Assembly: GCF_036186745.1 (NCBI RefSeq)
Contig: NZ_CP108086.1
Location: 2,542,001 to 2,606,000 of the forward strand
Source of the DNA: Microbispora hainanensis
GTDB lineage: Bacteria; Actinomycetota; Actinomycetes; Streptosporangiales; Streptosporangiaceae
Length of the DNA stretch: 64,000 bases
Direction of reading: 5' to 3'
Shown: positions 53,427 through 62,582 of the stretch, one piece after another
How the letters are laid out: each line of letters starts with the position of its first letter
Position numbering within the stretch: position 1 is the stretch's first letter
The notes under the pieces: model-generated
Databases searched by the model: none
Told to the model about the DNA's origin: nothing
The model's input: the letters and a program-made list of their open reading frames with translations, nothing else
Translations under genes and position numbers: made by a program

Positions 53427-53820
53427 CGCGCGGTTCCTCGCAAAGCAGTGTCAGTGAACCCTTCCGGGTCCTGTCATGATCCGGTTGTCAGCGATCTTGT
53501 ATATCGCGTGCGGCCGTCCATGGAGTCGCCCACCCTGACCGCCGCGGGATGCCCTCGCATTTGTCGTGCGAATATCGCGGGATAGTCGGCGGATCGCAGC
53601 GAAATCATGCGTCCGATTCGCGCGCGGCCTCGAATTACCGATTTCGCTCTCATGCCTCGCCAAGCCGGCCCCGTTTCCCGTTCGGTCCCCGTTTCCCGGT
53701 CCGGCCCCGTTTCCCGGTCCGGCTCTGTTCCCGGTTCGGCCCGGGTTCCGGTTCGGCCCGGGTTCCAGGTCCGGCTCGGATTCCCGGCCCGGCTCACGCT
53801 CACGGTCCGGCGGCTCGCAT
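53427..53820. other. Gene-free stretch with C-rich imperfect repeats
   Basis: Positions 53461-53640 are lower in GC than the surroundings and may hold the promoter of the Clp N-domain gene. Positions 53667-53800 are a run of imperfect 17-19 bp units related to ggccccgtttcccggtcc. Frames through it code only for Arg/Pro/Ser or Asn/Gly/Arg repeats without starts of quality. Confidence 0.6.
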
Positions 53821-54783
53821 TCACGGCTCGACGGCCGGCTGGGACGCCGTGACGCGTCCGGGGCCCGCGGGGGCCTCCTCCTCCGGCGGCGTCGCGGGCC
53901 TCCCGCGGCGCTCGGTGGAGACCACCAGCGCGACACCCACGACGATCAGGACCCCCGCCACGAGCATGGCCGCGGTGACCGGCTCCGCCAGCACCGCCAT
54001 CCCGAGCAGCACCGCCACCACGGGGTTCACGTACGCGTAGGTGGACACGAGCGAGATCGGCGCGTGGCCGAGCAGCCAGATGTAGGAGGTGAAGCCCACG
54101 AGCGAGCCCACCAGCACCAGGTAGGCCAGGGCCGTCCACGACTGCCAGCTCACCTCGGCGAGGTGCAGCCGTTCGCCCTGCACGAGACCCATGACCAGCA
54201 GGGCGACGCCGCCCACGGCCATCTCGACCGTGCTGGCCACGAAGGGGTTCTTCGGCATCGGGATCCGGGGGGAGATGAACGACCCCACCGACCACGACAG
54301 CGAGCCCAGCAGCACGATGGTGATGCCTACGCCGCTGCCGGACGCGCCGCCGCCCCGCAGGGAGAGGAAGGCGACCCCGGCGAAGCCCACCAGCACGCCG
54401 GCCAGCGTCAGCACGTGCGGCCGGTCCCTGAACACCGTCCTGAGCACGATCAGCCACAGCGGGGTGGAGGCGACGAGCAGCGCGGCCAGGCCGCTGGAGA
54501 TGTGCTGCTCGGCCACGGCGACCATGCCGTTGCCTCCGGCGAGGAGCAGCAGCCCGACGAGCGCGGCGCCGCCGAACTCCTTCCACCGCATGCGGAGCGG
54601 CACGGCCCTGACGAGCAGGACCGTGCCGAGAACCAGCGCCGCCGCGACGAAACGGAGTCCACCGCTTGTCATCGGCGGAAGGGTCTGGATGGCGATGGCG
54701 ATGCCGAGGTACGTCGAGCCCCACACCACGTACACGGCGGCCAGCGCCAGCCACACCCGTGCGTCATGACCGTTTCGTTCCAT
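53821..54783 (-). CDS. DMT-superfamily EamA transporter
   Basis: A ten-helix membrane protein of 320 residues with two EamA repeats. VWGSTYLGIAIAIQTLPPMTSGGLRFVAAALVL is the first repeat start, and PFVASTVEMAVGGVALLVMGLV lies in the second. Members (RhaT/YdcZ/RarD relatives) move metabolites or amino acids, often outward. The substrate is unknown. The cytoplasmic C-terminus is Pro/Glu-rich. It lies 36 bases downstream of a large HTH regulator gene on the same strand, so they may be cotranscribed. Confidence 0.92.
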   Translation of the reverse strand: MERNGHDARVWLALAAVYVVWGSTYLGIAIAIQTLPPMTSGGLRFVAAALVLGTVLLVRAVPLRMRWKEFGGAALVGLLLLAGGNGMVAVAEQHISSGLAALLVASTPLWLIVLRTVFRDRPHVLTLAGVLVGFAGVAFLSLRGGGASGSGVGITIVLLGSLSWSVGSFISPRIPMPKNPFVASTVEMAVGGVALLVMGLVQGERLHLAEVSWQSWTALAYLVLVGSLVGFTSYIWLLGHAPISLVSTYAYVNPVVAVLLGMAVLAEPVTAAMLVAGVLIVVGVALVVSTERRGRPATPPEEEAPAGPGRVTASQPAVEP

Positions 54784-54819
54784 GGGTCATGACAATAGAC
54801 CGTTGTTTCCGGACGGCGA

Positions 54820-56166
54820 TTACCGGTTCAGCTTCTCCACGATCAGCCGGTAGAGCTGCCGCGGCCGGCCCGGCTGGGGGGTGCGGTTGGGCGGAAGCGG
54901 CCACGCGAGTCCCTCGTCAACCAGCGTGCGCAGCAACCGCCTGGCCGTGCGGGGGGTCACCCCGAGCATGCGTCCGGCGCCCTCCGCGTCGACGACCGTG
55001 TCGCCGCCCTCCAGCTTGGCGGCCAGGCGCGCCAGCACCTCGACCCCTTTGGGCTTGACCGGTCCGCCCGGCTGGGGAGGCATCCGGGGCGGCGGCACCA
55101 GTGCGCGGCCCTCCCGGTCCACGGCGAAGCCCTGCGGCTGCTTGCCGCCCTGGGTGCGCGCGAGCGCGCCCCTGGCGTGCGTCTCGGCCTCGTGCGTGGT
55201 GCGGCCCATCCCCACACCCACCTCGACCGCCAGACCCAGCTCCTCGCGGATCCTGGCGGCGAACGGCAGCACCCGGAACCCGTCCGTGGCCGTCGAGATC
55301 GAGCCCTTCGTCGCGACCACGAGATAGCTGTGGTCGTCGATCGGCCACACGCTCGCGTTGATCCGGTTGGCCTCCTGCACCAGCAGGCGGTGCAGCGACA
55401 GCCGCAGCTCGTCGCGCCAGTAGCGCGGCGCGGCCCGCCGTACGGGCTCGCGCAGCGTCGGCACCTCGACCAGCACGACCGTGAGCTGCGACTCCTCCAG
55501 CCGGTGGCGGGCGCCGAGCAGCGCCGCCGTGTGCAGTGCCGTACGGACGGCCGCGGAGGTCGGCCTGACGGGCACCACCGGCACCCCGGCGGCGGTCAGC
55601 CGGTCGGCCACGCCCTGGACGCACGTGAGCGCGCCCGTCGTGGCCCCCTGGCGGAACAACCGCTCGTGGAAGGCGGTGATCGTGCCCACCGGGCCCGGCT
55701 CGTCTCGGCTGTGGACCTCACCGGAGGAGAGGTTGAGGTCCGTGTACGCCTCGTCGATGTCCGGCCGGCCGAGCACATCGAGGCTCACCCGGCGCGGATC
55801 GATCCGCTCGTCCAGCGCGGCCCGTGCGATCGCCGCCACGAGCGCGGCCCCGCCGAGCTGCACATGCGTGGCCGGCATCGTGAGCACGCCGGCTCGCCGG
55901 GCGAGCTCGAAAGGCACCGGACTCGCGAACAGGCATGCGTCCACACCCGGACCGAGCCGGGTCACCTTGTCCGCCGCCTCCTGCTCGTCCCGGTATGCGG
56001 CGGCGACCAGCCGGCAGGGCACCGGGGCAGCCGAGTGCCCCATGAGCATCACCCGCTCGACCAGATCGTGTGACCCCACCACGCCGATGGTGAGGTCGGG
56101 TGTCACCGTGCCCAGACGTGACCCGCGCGGAGTGTCTTCCGTGCGTTCGACCAATGTTCGTCCCAT
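54820..56166 (-). CDS. Large actinobacterial HTH regulator with GGDEF-like fold
   Basis: This cytoplasmic protein of 448 residues has three parts. Residues 25-200 look like an Asp/Glu-racemase or periplasmic-binding-like sensor (LTIGVVGSHDLVERVMLMG, AGVLTMPATHVQLGGAALVAAIARAAL). Residues 240-355 resemble a GGDEF/cyclase-like fold (SVWPIDDHSYLVVATKG, VEVGVGMGRTTHEAETHARGAL) without the GGDEF signature. The C-terminus is a winged helix (DAEGAGRMLGVTPRTARRLLRTLVDEGLAW). The family is conserved in actinomycetes; its ligand and targets are unknown to me. Confidence 0.75.
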   Translation of the reverse strand: MGRTLVERTEDTPRGSRLGTVTPDLTIGVVGSHDLVERVMLMGHSAAPVPCRLVAAAYRDEQEAADKVTRLGPGVDACLFASPVPFELARRAGVLTMPATHVQLGGAALVAAIARAALDERIDPRRVSLDVLGRPDIDEAYTDLNLSSGEVHSRDEPGPVGTITAFHERLFRQGATTGALTCVQGVADRLTAAGVPVVPVRPTSAAVRTALHTAALLGARHRLEESQLTVVLVEVPTLREPVRRAAPRYWRDELRLSLHRLLVQEANRINASVWPIDDHSYLVVATKGSISTATDGFRVLPFAARIREELGLAVEVGVGMGRTTHEAETHARGALARTQGGKQPQGFAVDREGRALVPPPRMPPQPGGPVKPKGVEVLARLAAKLEGGDTVVDAEGAGRMLGVTPRTARRLLRTLVDEGLAWPLPPNRTPQPGRPRQLYRLIVEKLNR

Positions 56167-56326
56167 CCCACGTCGCCCTCGTTGTTGTGGCTTCTCTTTG
56201 GAACGATCGCTGGTTAAGGCCGTAATGTCACGCCCAGATTTACCGGAATACCATTCTGGGTGGTCTGGGGGGTTCCTTAAATCGGAAGATCTGCGCTGGT
56301 CAGGGCATTAGTAAAGGTTTCCGGAC

Positions 56327-57604
56327 TCACCCCTCGTCCGAAGTGGAAATTTCACGCACCACATCTGCGCCGAGAGCCTGCATACGCTGCGCGAGCGCGG
56401 CGTGGCCCCGGTCGATCAGATATCCGGACCCGATCGTGGTCTCGCCCTCCGCCGCGAGCCCGGCCAGCACGAGCGCGATGCCCGACCGCAGGTCGTGCGC
56501 CGTCACCTCGGTGCCGTGCAGCGGCGTCGGTCCGTGCACGACGGCCCGGCTGCCCTCGACCTCGACGTTCGCCCCCATCTTGTTCAGCTCGCCCGCGAGC
56601 GCGAAGCGGCCGTCGAAGATCCGCTCGTGGATGTAGCTGGAGCCCTCGGCGAGGCAGGCCACGGTCATCAGCGGCGACTGCAGGTCGGTCGCGAAGCCGG
56701 GGTAGGTGTCGGTGATGACGTTGATCGGCCGCAGCGGGCGGTTGCGGCGCACCTGGAGGACCGCGCCGTGGGTCTCGAACTCGACGCCCATCTGCTCCAG
56801 CTTCCACCGGACCACGCCGAGGTGCTCCAGGGAGGCGCCGACCAGGCTGACCTCGCCACCGGTGATCGCGGCGGCCATCGCGAAGACGCCCGCGTCGAGC
56901 CGGTCGGGCATGACGGTGTGCTCGACCGCGGTCAGCTCGTCGACGCCCTCGACCGTGATGAAGCCCGTGCCGCCGCCGCGGATGCGCGCGCCCATCCGGG
57001 TCAGCATCGTGATGACGTCGAGCACCTCGGGTTCGAGGGCCGCGTTCTCGATGACGGTGGTGCCCCGCGCCAGCGAGGCGGCCATGATCAGGTTCTCGGT
57101 GCCGGTGTGCGACGGGGTGTCGAGGTAGAGCGGGGCGCCGATCAGGCCGCCGGCCTTGATGTGGATGACGGATTCGCCCTCGTCCACCATCGCGCCCAGG
57201 CGCTTGTAGCCCAGGTAGTGGAAGTCGAGGTTGCGGCTGCCGAGGTTGCACCCGCCGATGCCCTCGATGATCGCCTCGCCCAGGCGGTGGAGCAGCGCGG
57301 GGACGAACAGCACCGACCCCCGGAACCGGCGGGCGATCTCCGCGGGCAGGACCGGGCTGGTCAGGCGGGAGGCGTCGATGACGAGCGTCCGCTCGCTCTC
57401 GTGGAACTCCACCTTCGCGCCCACGGCCTGCGCGAGCTCGACCGCCCGGCGCACGTCCTCGATGACGGGCACGTTGCGGAGCACCGTGCGGCCCTCGGCC
57501 GCGAGCAGCGCCGCCCCGATCATGGGCAGTACGGCGTTCTTCGCGCCCTGGATGAAGGCGGTTCCACGCAGTACGTTGCCACCGCGCACGCGGTAACGGA
57601 CCAT
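56327..57604 (-). CDS. murA: UDP-N-acetylglucosamine 1-carboxyvinyltransferase
   Basis: It transfers enolpyruvate from PEP to UDP-GlcNAc, the first committed step of peptidoglycan synthesis. The 425 residues match the family. GAKNAVLPMIGAALLA is the substrate-binding start. The catalytic Cys119 lies in GGCNLGSRNLDFHYLG, the target of fosfomycin, so the enzyme should be sensitive, unlike the Asp variants of mycobacteria. TDTYPGFATDLQSP and RSGIALVLAGLAA follow. The neighbours are purine genes rather than cell-wall genes, so it could be one of two murA copies. Confidence 0.96.
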   Translation of the reverse strand: MVRYRVRGGNVLRGTAFIQGAKNAVLPMIGAALLAAEGRTVLRNVPVIEDVRRAVELAQAVGAKVEFHESERTLVIDASRLTSPVLPAEIARRFRGSVLFVPALLHRLGEAIIEGIGGCNLGSRNLDFHYLGYKRLGAMVDEGESVIHIKAGGLIGAPLYLDTPSHTGTENLIMAASLARGTTVIENAALEPEVLDVITMLTRMGARIRGGGTGFITVEGVDELTAVEHTVMPDRLDAGVFAMAAAITGGEVSLVGASLEHLGVVRWKLEQMGVEFETHGAVLQVRRNRPLRPINVITDTYPGFATDLQSPLMTVACLAEGSSYIHERIFDGRFALAGELNKMGANVEVEGSRAVVHGPTPLHGTEVTAHDLRSGIALVLAGLAAEGETTIGSGYLIDRGHAALAQRMQALGADVVREISTSDEG

Positions 57605-57777
57605 GAATTGCTCCTATTTCGGGGGAAGGATGGGGGACTCCCGTCAGCCGGCACCCGACGCGTCGGCGAGGACGATCGGCCTAGAGTAGCCGCTGTTCCA
57701 GGAGTTTCGGGGAGGAACTACCCCCAGAACGCATGGGGGAACGAGTCACTTGAGACTACTTGCGTGACCTGTGTGAT

Positions 57778-58626
57778 TCAGCCGCGGAAACGCTCGCCGG
57801 TGAGCCGCTCGTACGCCTCGACATAACGGCTGCGGGTGCGCTCGACGATCTCGTCGGGCAGCGGCGGGGGCGCCTCGCCGGACGACCTGTCCCAGCCCGA
57901 TTCGGGGGACAGCAGCCAATTTCGGACGAACTGCTTGTCGAACGACGGCTGGGAGTGGCCGGGCTCCCACTCGTCCAACGGCCAGAAGCGGGATGAGTCG
58001 GGCGTCAGCACCTCGTCGCCCAGCGTCAGCACGCCTTCGGCGTCCCAGCCCAGCTCGATCTTCGTGTCGGCCAGGATGATGCCGCGTTCCAACGCGATCT
58101 CGGCGCCGCGGCTGTAGACGTCGAGGGTGATCCGGCGCAGCTGCTCGGCCACGTCCTCGCCCACCTCGCCCACGACCTCCTCGTACGTCATGGGCTCGTC
58201 GTGCTCGCCCATGGGGGCCTTGGTCGACGGCGTGAAGATGGGCTCGGGCAGCCTGGACCCGTCGGTGAGCCCTTCGGGGAGCGGCACGCCGGAGACGACG
58301 CCCTCCCTGCGGTAGTCCACCAGCCCGGAGCCGGTGAGGTATCCGCGTGCCACACACTCCACCGGCACCATCCGCAGCCTGCGGCACAGCACGCCGCGGC
58401 CGGCGAACTCCGCCGGGACGTCGGTCGAGACCACGTGGTTGGGGACCACGTCCTTGAGCTGCTCGAACCACCACAGGGACAGCCGGGTGAGGATCTCCCC
58501 CTTGTCGGGGATACCGGGTTCGAGCACGTAATCGAAGGCCGAGATGCGGTCGGAGGCGACCATCAGCAGCAGCCCGTCGGGGGTCTCGTAGAGGTCACGT
58601 ACCTTGCCGGAGTGCAGGTGCTTCAC
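57778..58626 (-). CDS. purC: Phosphoribosylaminoimidazole-succinocarboxamide synthase
   Basis: It couples CAIR with aspartate, using ATP, to form SAICAR in purine synthesis. The 282 residues begin KHLHSGKVRDLYETPDGLLLMVASDRISAFDYVLEPGIPDKG, the ATP-binding region of the family. CVARGYLTGSGLVDYRREG, TPSTKAPMGEHDEPMTYEE and LADTKIELGWDAEG are further signatures. I chose the GTG at 58626 with GGAAGA seven bases upstream; a GTG at 58650 would add eight residues. purD lies 0.8 kb upstream, separated by gene remnants. Confidence 0.96.
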   Translation of the reverse strand: MKHLHSGKVRDLYETPDGLLLMVASDRISAFDYVLEPGIPDKGEILTRLSLWWFEQLKDVVPNHVVSTDVPAEFAGRGVLCRRLRMVPVECVARGYLTGSGLVDYRREGVVSGVPLPEGLTDGSRLPEPIFTPSTKAPMGEHDEPMTYEEVVGEVGEDVAEQLRRITLDVYSRGAEIALERGIILADTKIELGWDAEGVLTLGDEVLTPDSSRFWPLDEWEPGHSQPSFDKQFVRNWLLSPESGWDRSSGEAPPPLPDEIVERTRSRYVEAYERLTGERFRG

Positions 58627-58646
58627 CGTTCCATCTTCCCAGCTCT

Positions 58647-58821
58647 TCACCGCGCCTTGAGCAGCGGGAGCGTCCGCGGCCGCACCTCGATGTGATCACC
58701 CACGAACGGCGGGAACGGGCCCTCGGTCCGTGTACTCGAAGGTCACCCGGCCCGCTCGCATCGTGAGCATGCCGACCGGGCGTTCGCCGAGCAACACCTG
58801 AGCGGTGGTCTGTGTGCTCAT
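58647..58821 (-). pseudogene. HipA N-terminal fragment with frameshift
   Basis: From an ATG at 58821 the frame encodes 41 residues: TAQVLLGERPVGMLTMRAGRVTFEYTD matches the N-subdomain-1 of HipA kinases, which usually span about 400 residues. It stops at 58696. The adjacent frame runs on as GPFPPFVGDHIEVRPRTLPLLKAR to a stop at 58647, though I cannot assign this tail. No HipB partner is present. It begins four bases after the truncated DUF262 gene ends. Confidence 0.55.
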
Positions 58822-58825
58822 GCGC

Positions 58826-59341
58826 TCACTCTGGCCTGATCAGATCGGGACCGTCCGGGAAACCGAAGAGCGCGTTCTCCTGGACGTGCTCCTCGATCGC
58901 CGTCGCGAGCTGGTCGAAACGGCGCGCGAGGAAGAGGTCCTCGTGTTCTGGAAGATCGCGCAGGGCGGCCTCGTCGATGACGTGGCTCCGCAGAATCTCG
59001 GGGTCCGCCTGGCCGATCGCCGCACGGATGGCCCGAGCGGGGACGTCACGAGGATGAACGAGGTGCTGGCCGTCCACCACCCAGCACGCGTCGGCCGCCT
59101 CGGGCGCGTCGATCCTCAGCGGCCCGATGTCTGGACGCGCGGCGGCGGCCGGACGCTGCCACATGAGCAGGGCGCCGATGGGATAGCCGCGCAGGACGCT
59201 GTCGAACAGCCTGACGACGTCGTCCCGGTCCCAGCGGAAGGAACGCTGGAAGGACGGAATGCGCAGCCGTCCGTCGCGCACCAGGCCAGGGAGGTGCACG
59301 AGACGGATCTCCTCGACCCGTGGCCTGGCGACCGCGGCCAT
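58826..59341 (-). pseudogene. DUF262 (GmrSD/ParB-like nuclease) gene with internal deletion
   Basis: The frame encodes 171 residues; intact DUF262 proteins have 350-600. The N-terminus is good DUF262: DGRLRIPSFQRSFRWDRDDVVRLFDSVLRGYPIGALLMW up to WVVDGQ. Where QRLT should follow, it jumps to HLVHPRDVPARAIRAA, and then to LRSHVIDEAALRDLPEHEDLFLARRFDQLATAIEEHV, typical of the family's late region. An in-frame deletion has removed the centre. GGGAGG precedes the ATG, so a shortened protein may still be made. Intact members belong to defence or restriction systems. Confidence 0.65.
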
Positions 59342-59426
59342 GCGCCCTCCCCTCCGCTGATCAGATCGTATGTCCGCACACCGGTCGTGCACCAACCGTT
59401 ACGCGGACATCACCGATCGTCAGGCG

Positions 59427-60668
59427 TCAGGAGGACGCTGCGGCGAGGGCGATGTCGGAGCGGTGGTGGGAGCCGCGCATCGTGATCTGCTCCAGCGCCT
59501 CGTAGGCCCGGGCCCTGGCCTGGGCGACGTCGGCGCCCGTGCCGACCACGTTGAGCACCCGCCCGCCGTTCGACACGACCCGGTTGGCCTCGTCGAGGGC
59601 CGTGCCCGCGTGCAGCACGTACGCGCCCTCGACCGTCACAGGGAGCCCGGCGATCGGGTCGCCCTTCACCGGGTCGGCCGGGTAGTTCTCGGCGGCGAGC
59701 ACCACGGTCACGGCCGCGCCGTCCCGCCACCGCAGCGGCGGATGCCCGGCGAGCGTGCCGGTCGCGCACGCGAGCAGCAGCCCGCCCAGGGGGGTCTCCA
59801 GCCGGTCGAGCACGACCTGGGTCTCCGGGTCGCCGAACCGCGCGTTGAACTCGATGACCCGCGGCCCGGACGAGGTCAGCGCCAGCCCGGCGTACAGCAC
59901 TCCCGTGTACGGCGTGCCGCGGCGCGCCATCTCGGCCACGGTCGGGCGCACGATCTCGGCCATCACCCGCTCGGACAGGCCCTCCGGGGCCCACGGCAGC
60001 GGGGTGTAGGCCCCCATGCCGCCGGTGTTGGGGCCCTTGTCGCCGTCGTAGGCCCGCTTGAAGTCCTGGGCGGGCTGCAACGCAACCGCATCGGTCCCGT
60101 CGCACAGCGCGAACAGCGACACCTCGGGGCCGTCGAGAAACTCCTCGATGACGACCCGGCCGCATGCCCTGGCGTGCTCCAGGGCCTCCTCGCGGCTGTC
60201 GGTCACGACCACGCCCTTGCCCGCGGCCAGCCCGTCGTCCTTCACGACGTACGGCGCGCCGAACGCGTCGAGCGCCGCCGCGGCCTCCTCCTGCGTGGTG
60301 CAGGTGTACGCACGGGCGGTCGGCACCCCGGCGGCGGTCATCACGTCCTTCGCGAACGCCTTGGACCCCTCGATCCGCGCCGCCTCCGCCGACGGGCCGA
60401 AGCAGGCGATCCCGGCGGCCCTGACCGCGTCGGCGACCCCGGCGACCAGCGGCGCCTCGGGTCCGATCACGACGAGGTCGGCGCCCAGCCGTTCGGCGAG
60501 CGCGGTCACGGCCGCCCCGTCGGTGGGCGTGACCTGGTGCAGGGTGGCCACCTCGGCGATCCCGGCGTTGCCGGGGGCGCAGTGGACCTCTACGACGGCG
60601 GGGTCGAGCCGCAGGGCCCGGCACAGAGCGTGCTCACGACCCCCGGAACCGATGACAAGTACGCGCAC
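59427..60668 (-). CDS. purD: Phosphoribosylamine-glycine ligase
   Basis: This ATP-grasp enzyme joins glycine to phosphoribosylamine in purine synthesis. The 413 residues start [73 protein letters not shown] (ATP-binding), [13 protein letters not shown] and [15 protein letters not shown] are all present. The GTG at 60668 is the family start; the frame stays open far upstream through a 14-bp repeat but this is not coding. It is divergent from corA. Confidence 0.97.
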   Translation of the reverse strand: MRVLVIGSGGREHALCRALRLDPAVVEVHCAPGNAGIAEVATLHQVTPTDGAAVTALAERLGADLVVIGPEAPLVAGVADAVRAAGIACFGPSAEAARIEGSKAFAKDVMTAAGVPTARAYTCTTQEEAAAALDAFGAPYVVKDDGLAAGKGVVVTDSREEALEHARACGRVVIEEFLDGPEVSLFALCDGTDAVALQPAQDFKRAYDGDKGPNTGGMGAYTPLPWAPEGLSERVMAEIVRPTVAEMARRGTPYTGVLYAGLALTSSGPRVIEFNARFGDPETQVVLDRLETPLGGLLLACATGTLAGHPPLRWRDGAAVTVVLAAENYPADPVKGDPIAGLPVTVEGAYVLHAGTALDEANRVVSNGGRVLNVVGTGADVAQARARAYEALEQITMRGSHHRSDIALAAASS

Positions 60669-60713
60669 CCGACCATTGTCGCAGTCTTTGCCCGCCACAC
60701 CTCCGGCGCGGCA

Positions 60714-60895
60714 CCACCGCCCCCGCGCCATCGCCCCCGCGCCATCGCCCCCGCGCCATCGCCCCCGCGCCGCCGTCCCCGCGCCGCCGTCCCCGCGCCG
60801 CCGTCCCCGCGCCGCCGTCCCCGCGCCGCCGTCCCCGCGCCGCCGTCCCCGCGCCGCCGTCCCCGCGCCGCCGTCCCCGCGCCGCCGCCCCCGAC
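60714..60895. repeat. 14-bp tandem array upstream of purD
   Basis: Thirteen units run without spacers. The first four resemble ccatcgcccccgcg, the next eight are ccgccgtccccgcg, and the last is diverged. On the purD sense strand the array is a long run of GGGG and GGCGG blocks beginning 46 bases before the start codon, so it probably lies in the leader or promoter. Confidence 0.95.
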
Positions 60896-61115
60896 ACCCG
60901 CCGGCGCGGCGACCCCGGCGTCGCGCCGTCCCCGCGCCCAGGCGGAGCGGTTTGGGGGTGGATACACATCGATGGCCAGTTTGTACGGGCGCTTTTTGGC
61001 AAGAAGTGCATGATCGACGGCACTTGACGCGGGTACGCTGGAACAGGTGTCCAACGGCCGTGTGGTAGGTTAGACAGGCTTCGCGCTGTCTCGTGGCGAT
61101 TGGAGGTGGTCTGGG

Positions 61116-61226
61116 ATGAATTCTGGTGATCCCGTCAGTACGTGCTCGCGCACGTACGTCGTGCGCATTCCCGACCACTCCGAAACTGAAGCCCGAGGGG
61201 CAGCTCACGCCTGTATGAAGGGGTGA
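61116..61226 (+). CDS. Possible 36-aa leader ORF before corA
   Basis: An ATG at 61116 follows GGAGGT by eight bases, a better ribosome site than many genes here. The peptide contains two Cys, an [12 protein letters not shown] segment and ends CMKG. Its TGA is 48 bases before corA. A TAGGTT box at 61066-61071 and a small hairpin (AGACAG/CTGTCT, 61072-61091) lie upstream. It may be a regulatory leader peptide or a small protein. I know no family for it. Confidence 0.45.
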   Translation: MNSGDPVSTCSRTYVVRIPDHSETEARGAAHACMKG

Positions 61227-61274
61227 CATCACGTCGCGCGTAGAGCGTGCCGGCTCGGGCGGGAAGGGACCGCC

Positions 61275-62396
61275 ATGCGCTCCTCTCTGCTCTTTCCCCG
61301 CATCAACAGGCACACCCGGGTCATGCCCACGCGCCTCGGCGCGGCGCCGATGAAGAACGTGGAGCCGATCGTCCGCTGTGTGCCGCCGAGCAATTCCCTC
61401 GTCGAGTTCGGCGCGTACGTCGGCGGCAAGAAGGTCGAGGCCGGCGGCATTCCCGAGGCCGTGCGCCTGGTACGCGAGCACAACGAGGTCAACGAGGTGC
61501 CCGACGCGTACGTCTGGGTCGGGCTGCACGAGCCCGCCGCGCCCGAGGTCGAGTGGCTCGCCGAGGTGTTCGGCCTGCACCCGCTCGCCGTAGAGGACGC
61601 CATCAAGGCCCACCAGCGTCCCAAGGTCGAGCGCTACGGCGACTCGCTGTTCGTGGTGCTCAAGACCGTCGCGTTCCTCGACCACGAGGTGTCGGCGGCG
61701 AGCAGCGAGATCATCGGCACCGGCGAGATCATGGTGTTCGTCGGGCCCGACTTCGTCGTGACCGTACGGCACGGCCGCTACTGCCCGCTCGGTGAGATCC
61801 GCGAGAAGCTGGAGGCCAAGCCGAAGCTGATCGCCCGCGGCCCGACCGGCGTCCTGCACGCCATCGCCGACCACGTCGTGGACAAGTACCTTCAGGTCGC
61901 CGACCTCATGCAGGCCGAGCTCGAAGAGGTCGAGGCGGCCGTCTTCGCGGAGGTCAGCTCCCGCGACATCAACCGGATCTACCAGCTCAAGCGCGAGATG
62001 CTGGAGCTCAAGCGCGCGGTCGGACCGCTCCAGACCCCCTTCAACGCCCTTCCCCAGCGGCGCAGCATCCCCTCCGAGATGCGTGAGTACTTCCGCGACG
62101 TCGGCGACCACCTGTCCCGCGTGTGCGAGGCGGTCCAGGCGTCCAACGAGCTGTCCGACTCGATCCTCCAGGCCGCGCTGGCCCGCTCCAACGCCCTCGC
62201 CAACGAGGACATGCGCAAGATCTCCTCGTGGGTGGCGATCATCTCGGTCCCCACGATGATCGCCGGCATCTACGGGATGAACTTCGAGCACATGCCCGAG
62301 TTGCGGTCGGTCTACGGCTACCCGATCGTCATCGGCGTGATGGTCGTCGCCTGCACGCTCCTGCACCGCGCCTTCCGCCGCAACGGCTGGCTCTGA
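61275..62396 (+). CDS. corA: CorA-family magnesium/cobalt transporter
   Basis: This membrane channel for Mg2+ (and Co2+ or Ni2+) has 373 residues. A large cytoplasmic alpha/beta domain ([42 protein letters not shown]) and a long stalk helix lead to TM1, which ends with the hallmark [11 protein letters not shown] selectivity loop. TM2 is [15 protein letters not shown], and a basic tail RRNGWL ends the protein. GGAAGGG precedes the ATG. A terminator follows. A leader ORF upstream may regulate it. Confidence 0.95.
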   Translation: MRSSLLFPRINRHTRVMPTRLGAAPMKNVEPIVRCVPPSNSLVEFGAYVGGKKVEAGGIPEAVRLVREHNEVNEVPDAYVWVGLHEPAAPEVEWLAEVFGLHPLAVEDAIKAHQRPKVERYGDSLFVVLKTVAFLDHEVSAASSEIIGTGEIMVFVGPDFVVTVRHGRYCPLGEIREKLEAKPKLIARGPTGVLHAIADHVVDKYLQVADLMQAELEEVEAAVFAEVSSRDINRIYQLKREMLELKRAVGPLQTPFNALPQRRSIPSEMREYFRDVGDHLSRVCEAVQASNELSDSILQAALARSNALANEDMRKISSWVAIISVPTMIAGIYGMNFEHMPELRSVYGYPIVIGVMVVACTLLHRAFRRNGWL

Positions 62397-62410
62397 CCTC
62401 CCCTTTTCCC

Positions 62411-62438
62411 CCGGGACGCCGCCCCACGGGCGTCCCGG
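62411..62438 (+). terminator. Terminator after corA
   Basis: CCGGGACGCC (62411-62420) pairs perfectly with GGCGTCCCGG (62429-62438) around an eight-base loop, 15 bases after the corA stop. Confidence 0.85.
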
Positions 62439-62486
62439 CGGGTGCCGACCGTTTCGGACTGCGTACGCTTCGTGACCGGAATCATG

Positions 62487-62527
62487 AACAATCGGTCATT
62501 GCTATCTGTCAAATGATGTTGTTAGGT
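62487..62527 (+). promoter_or_regulatory. Candidate promoter and operator of the P450 operon
   Basis: AACAA (62487-62491)/TCATT (62496-62500) is mirrored by AATGA (62512-62516)/TTGTT (62519-62523). This split inverted repeat overlaps a possible promoter, TTGCTA (62499-62504)-N17-TTAGGT (62522-62527). The area is the most AT-rich of the neighbourhood. No regulator gene is in the window. Confidence 0.4.
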
Positions 62528-62582
62528 GGGGGGAGCGGGCCGCTCGACACATCGACCGTTTCCACTCTCGCAGGAGCGTGTC

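Noticed and set aside
53607..53852. Plus-strand small protein made of VSRSGP-like repeats
   Set aside because: It is produced by the C-rich repeats, has no ribosome site, and runs into the convergent transporter gene.
60714..60895. CRISPR array or coding extension of purD
   Set aside because: The 14-bp units have no spacers, and a 14-bp period would scramble any reading frame.
61060..61274. Known magnesium riboswitch before corA
   Set aside because: Only one short hairpin is visible and the known M-box or ykoK architecture cannot be traced by eye.
59427..62366. Single minus-strand gene running from purD through corA
   Set aside because: The upstream part is the antisense of corA plus the 14-bp array. 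purD has its normal start at 60668.
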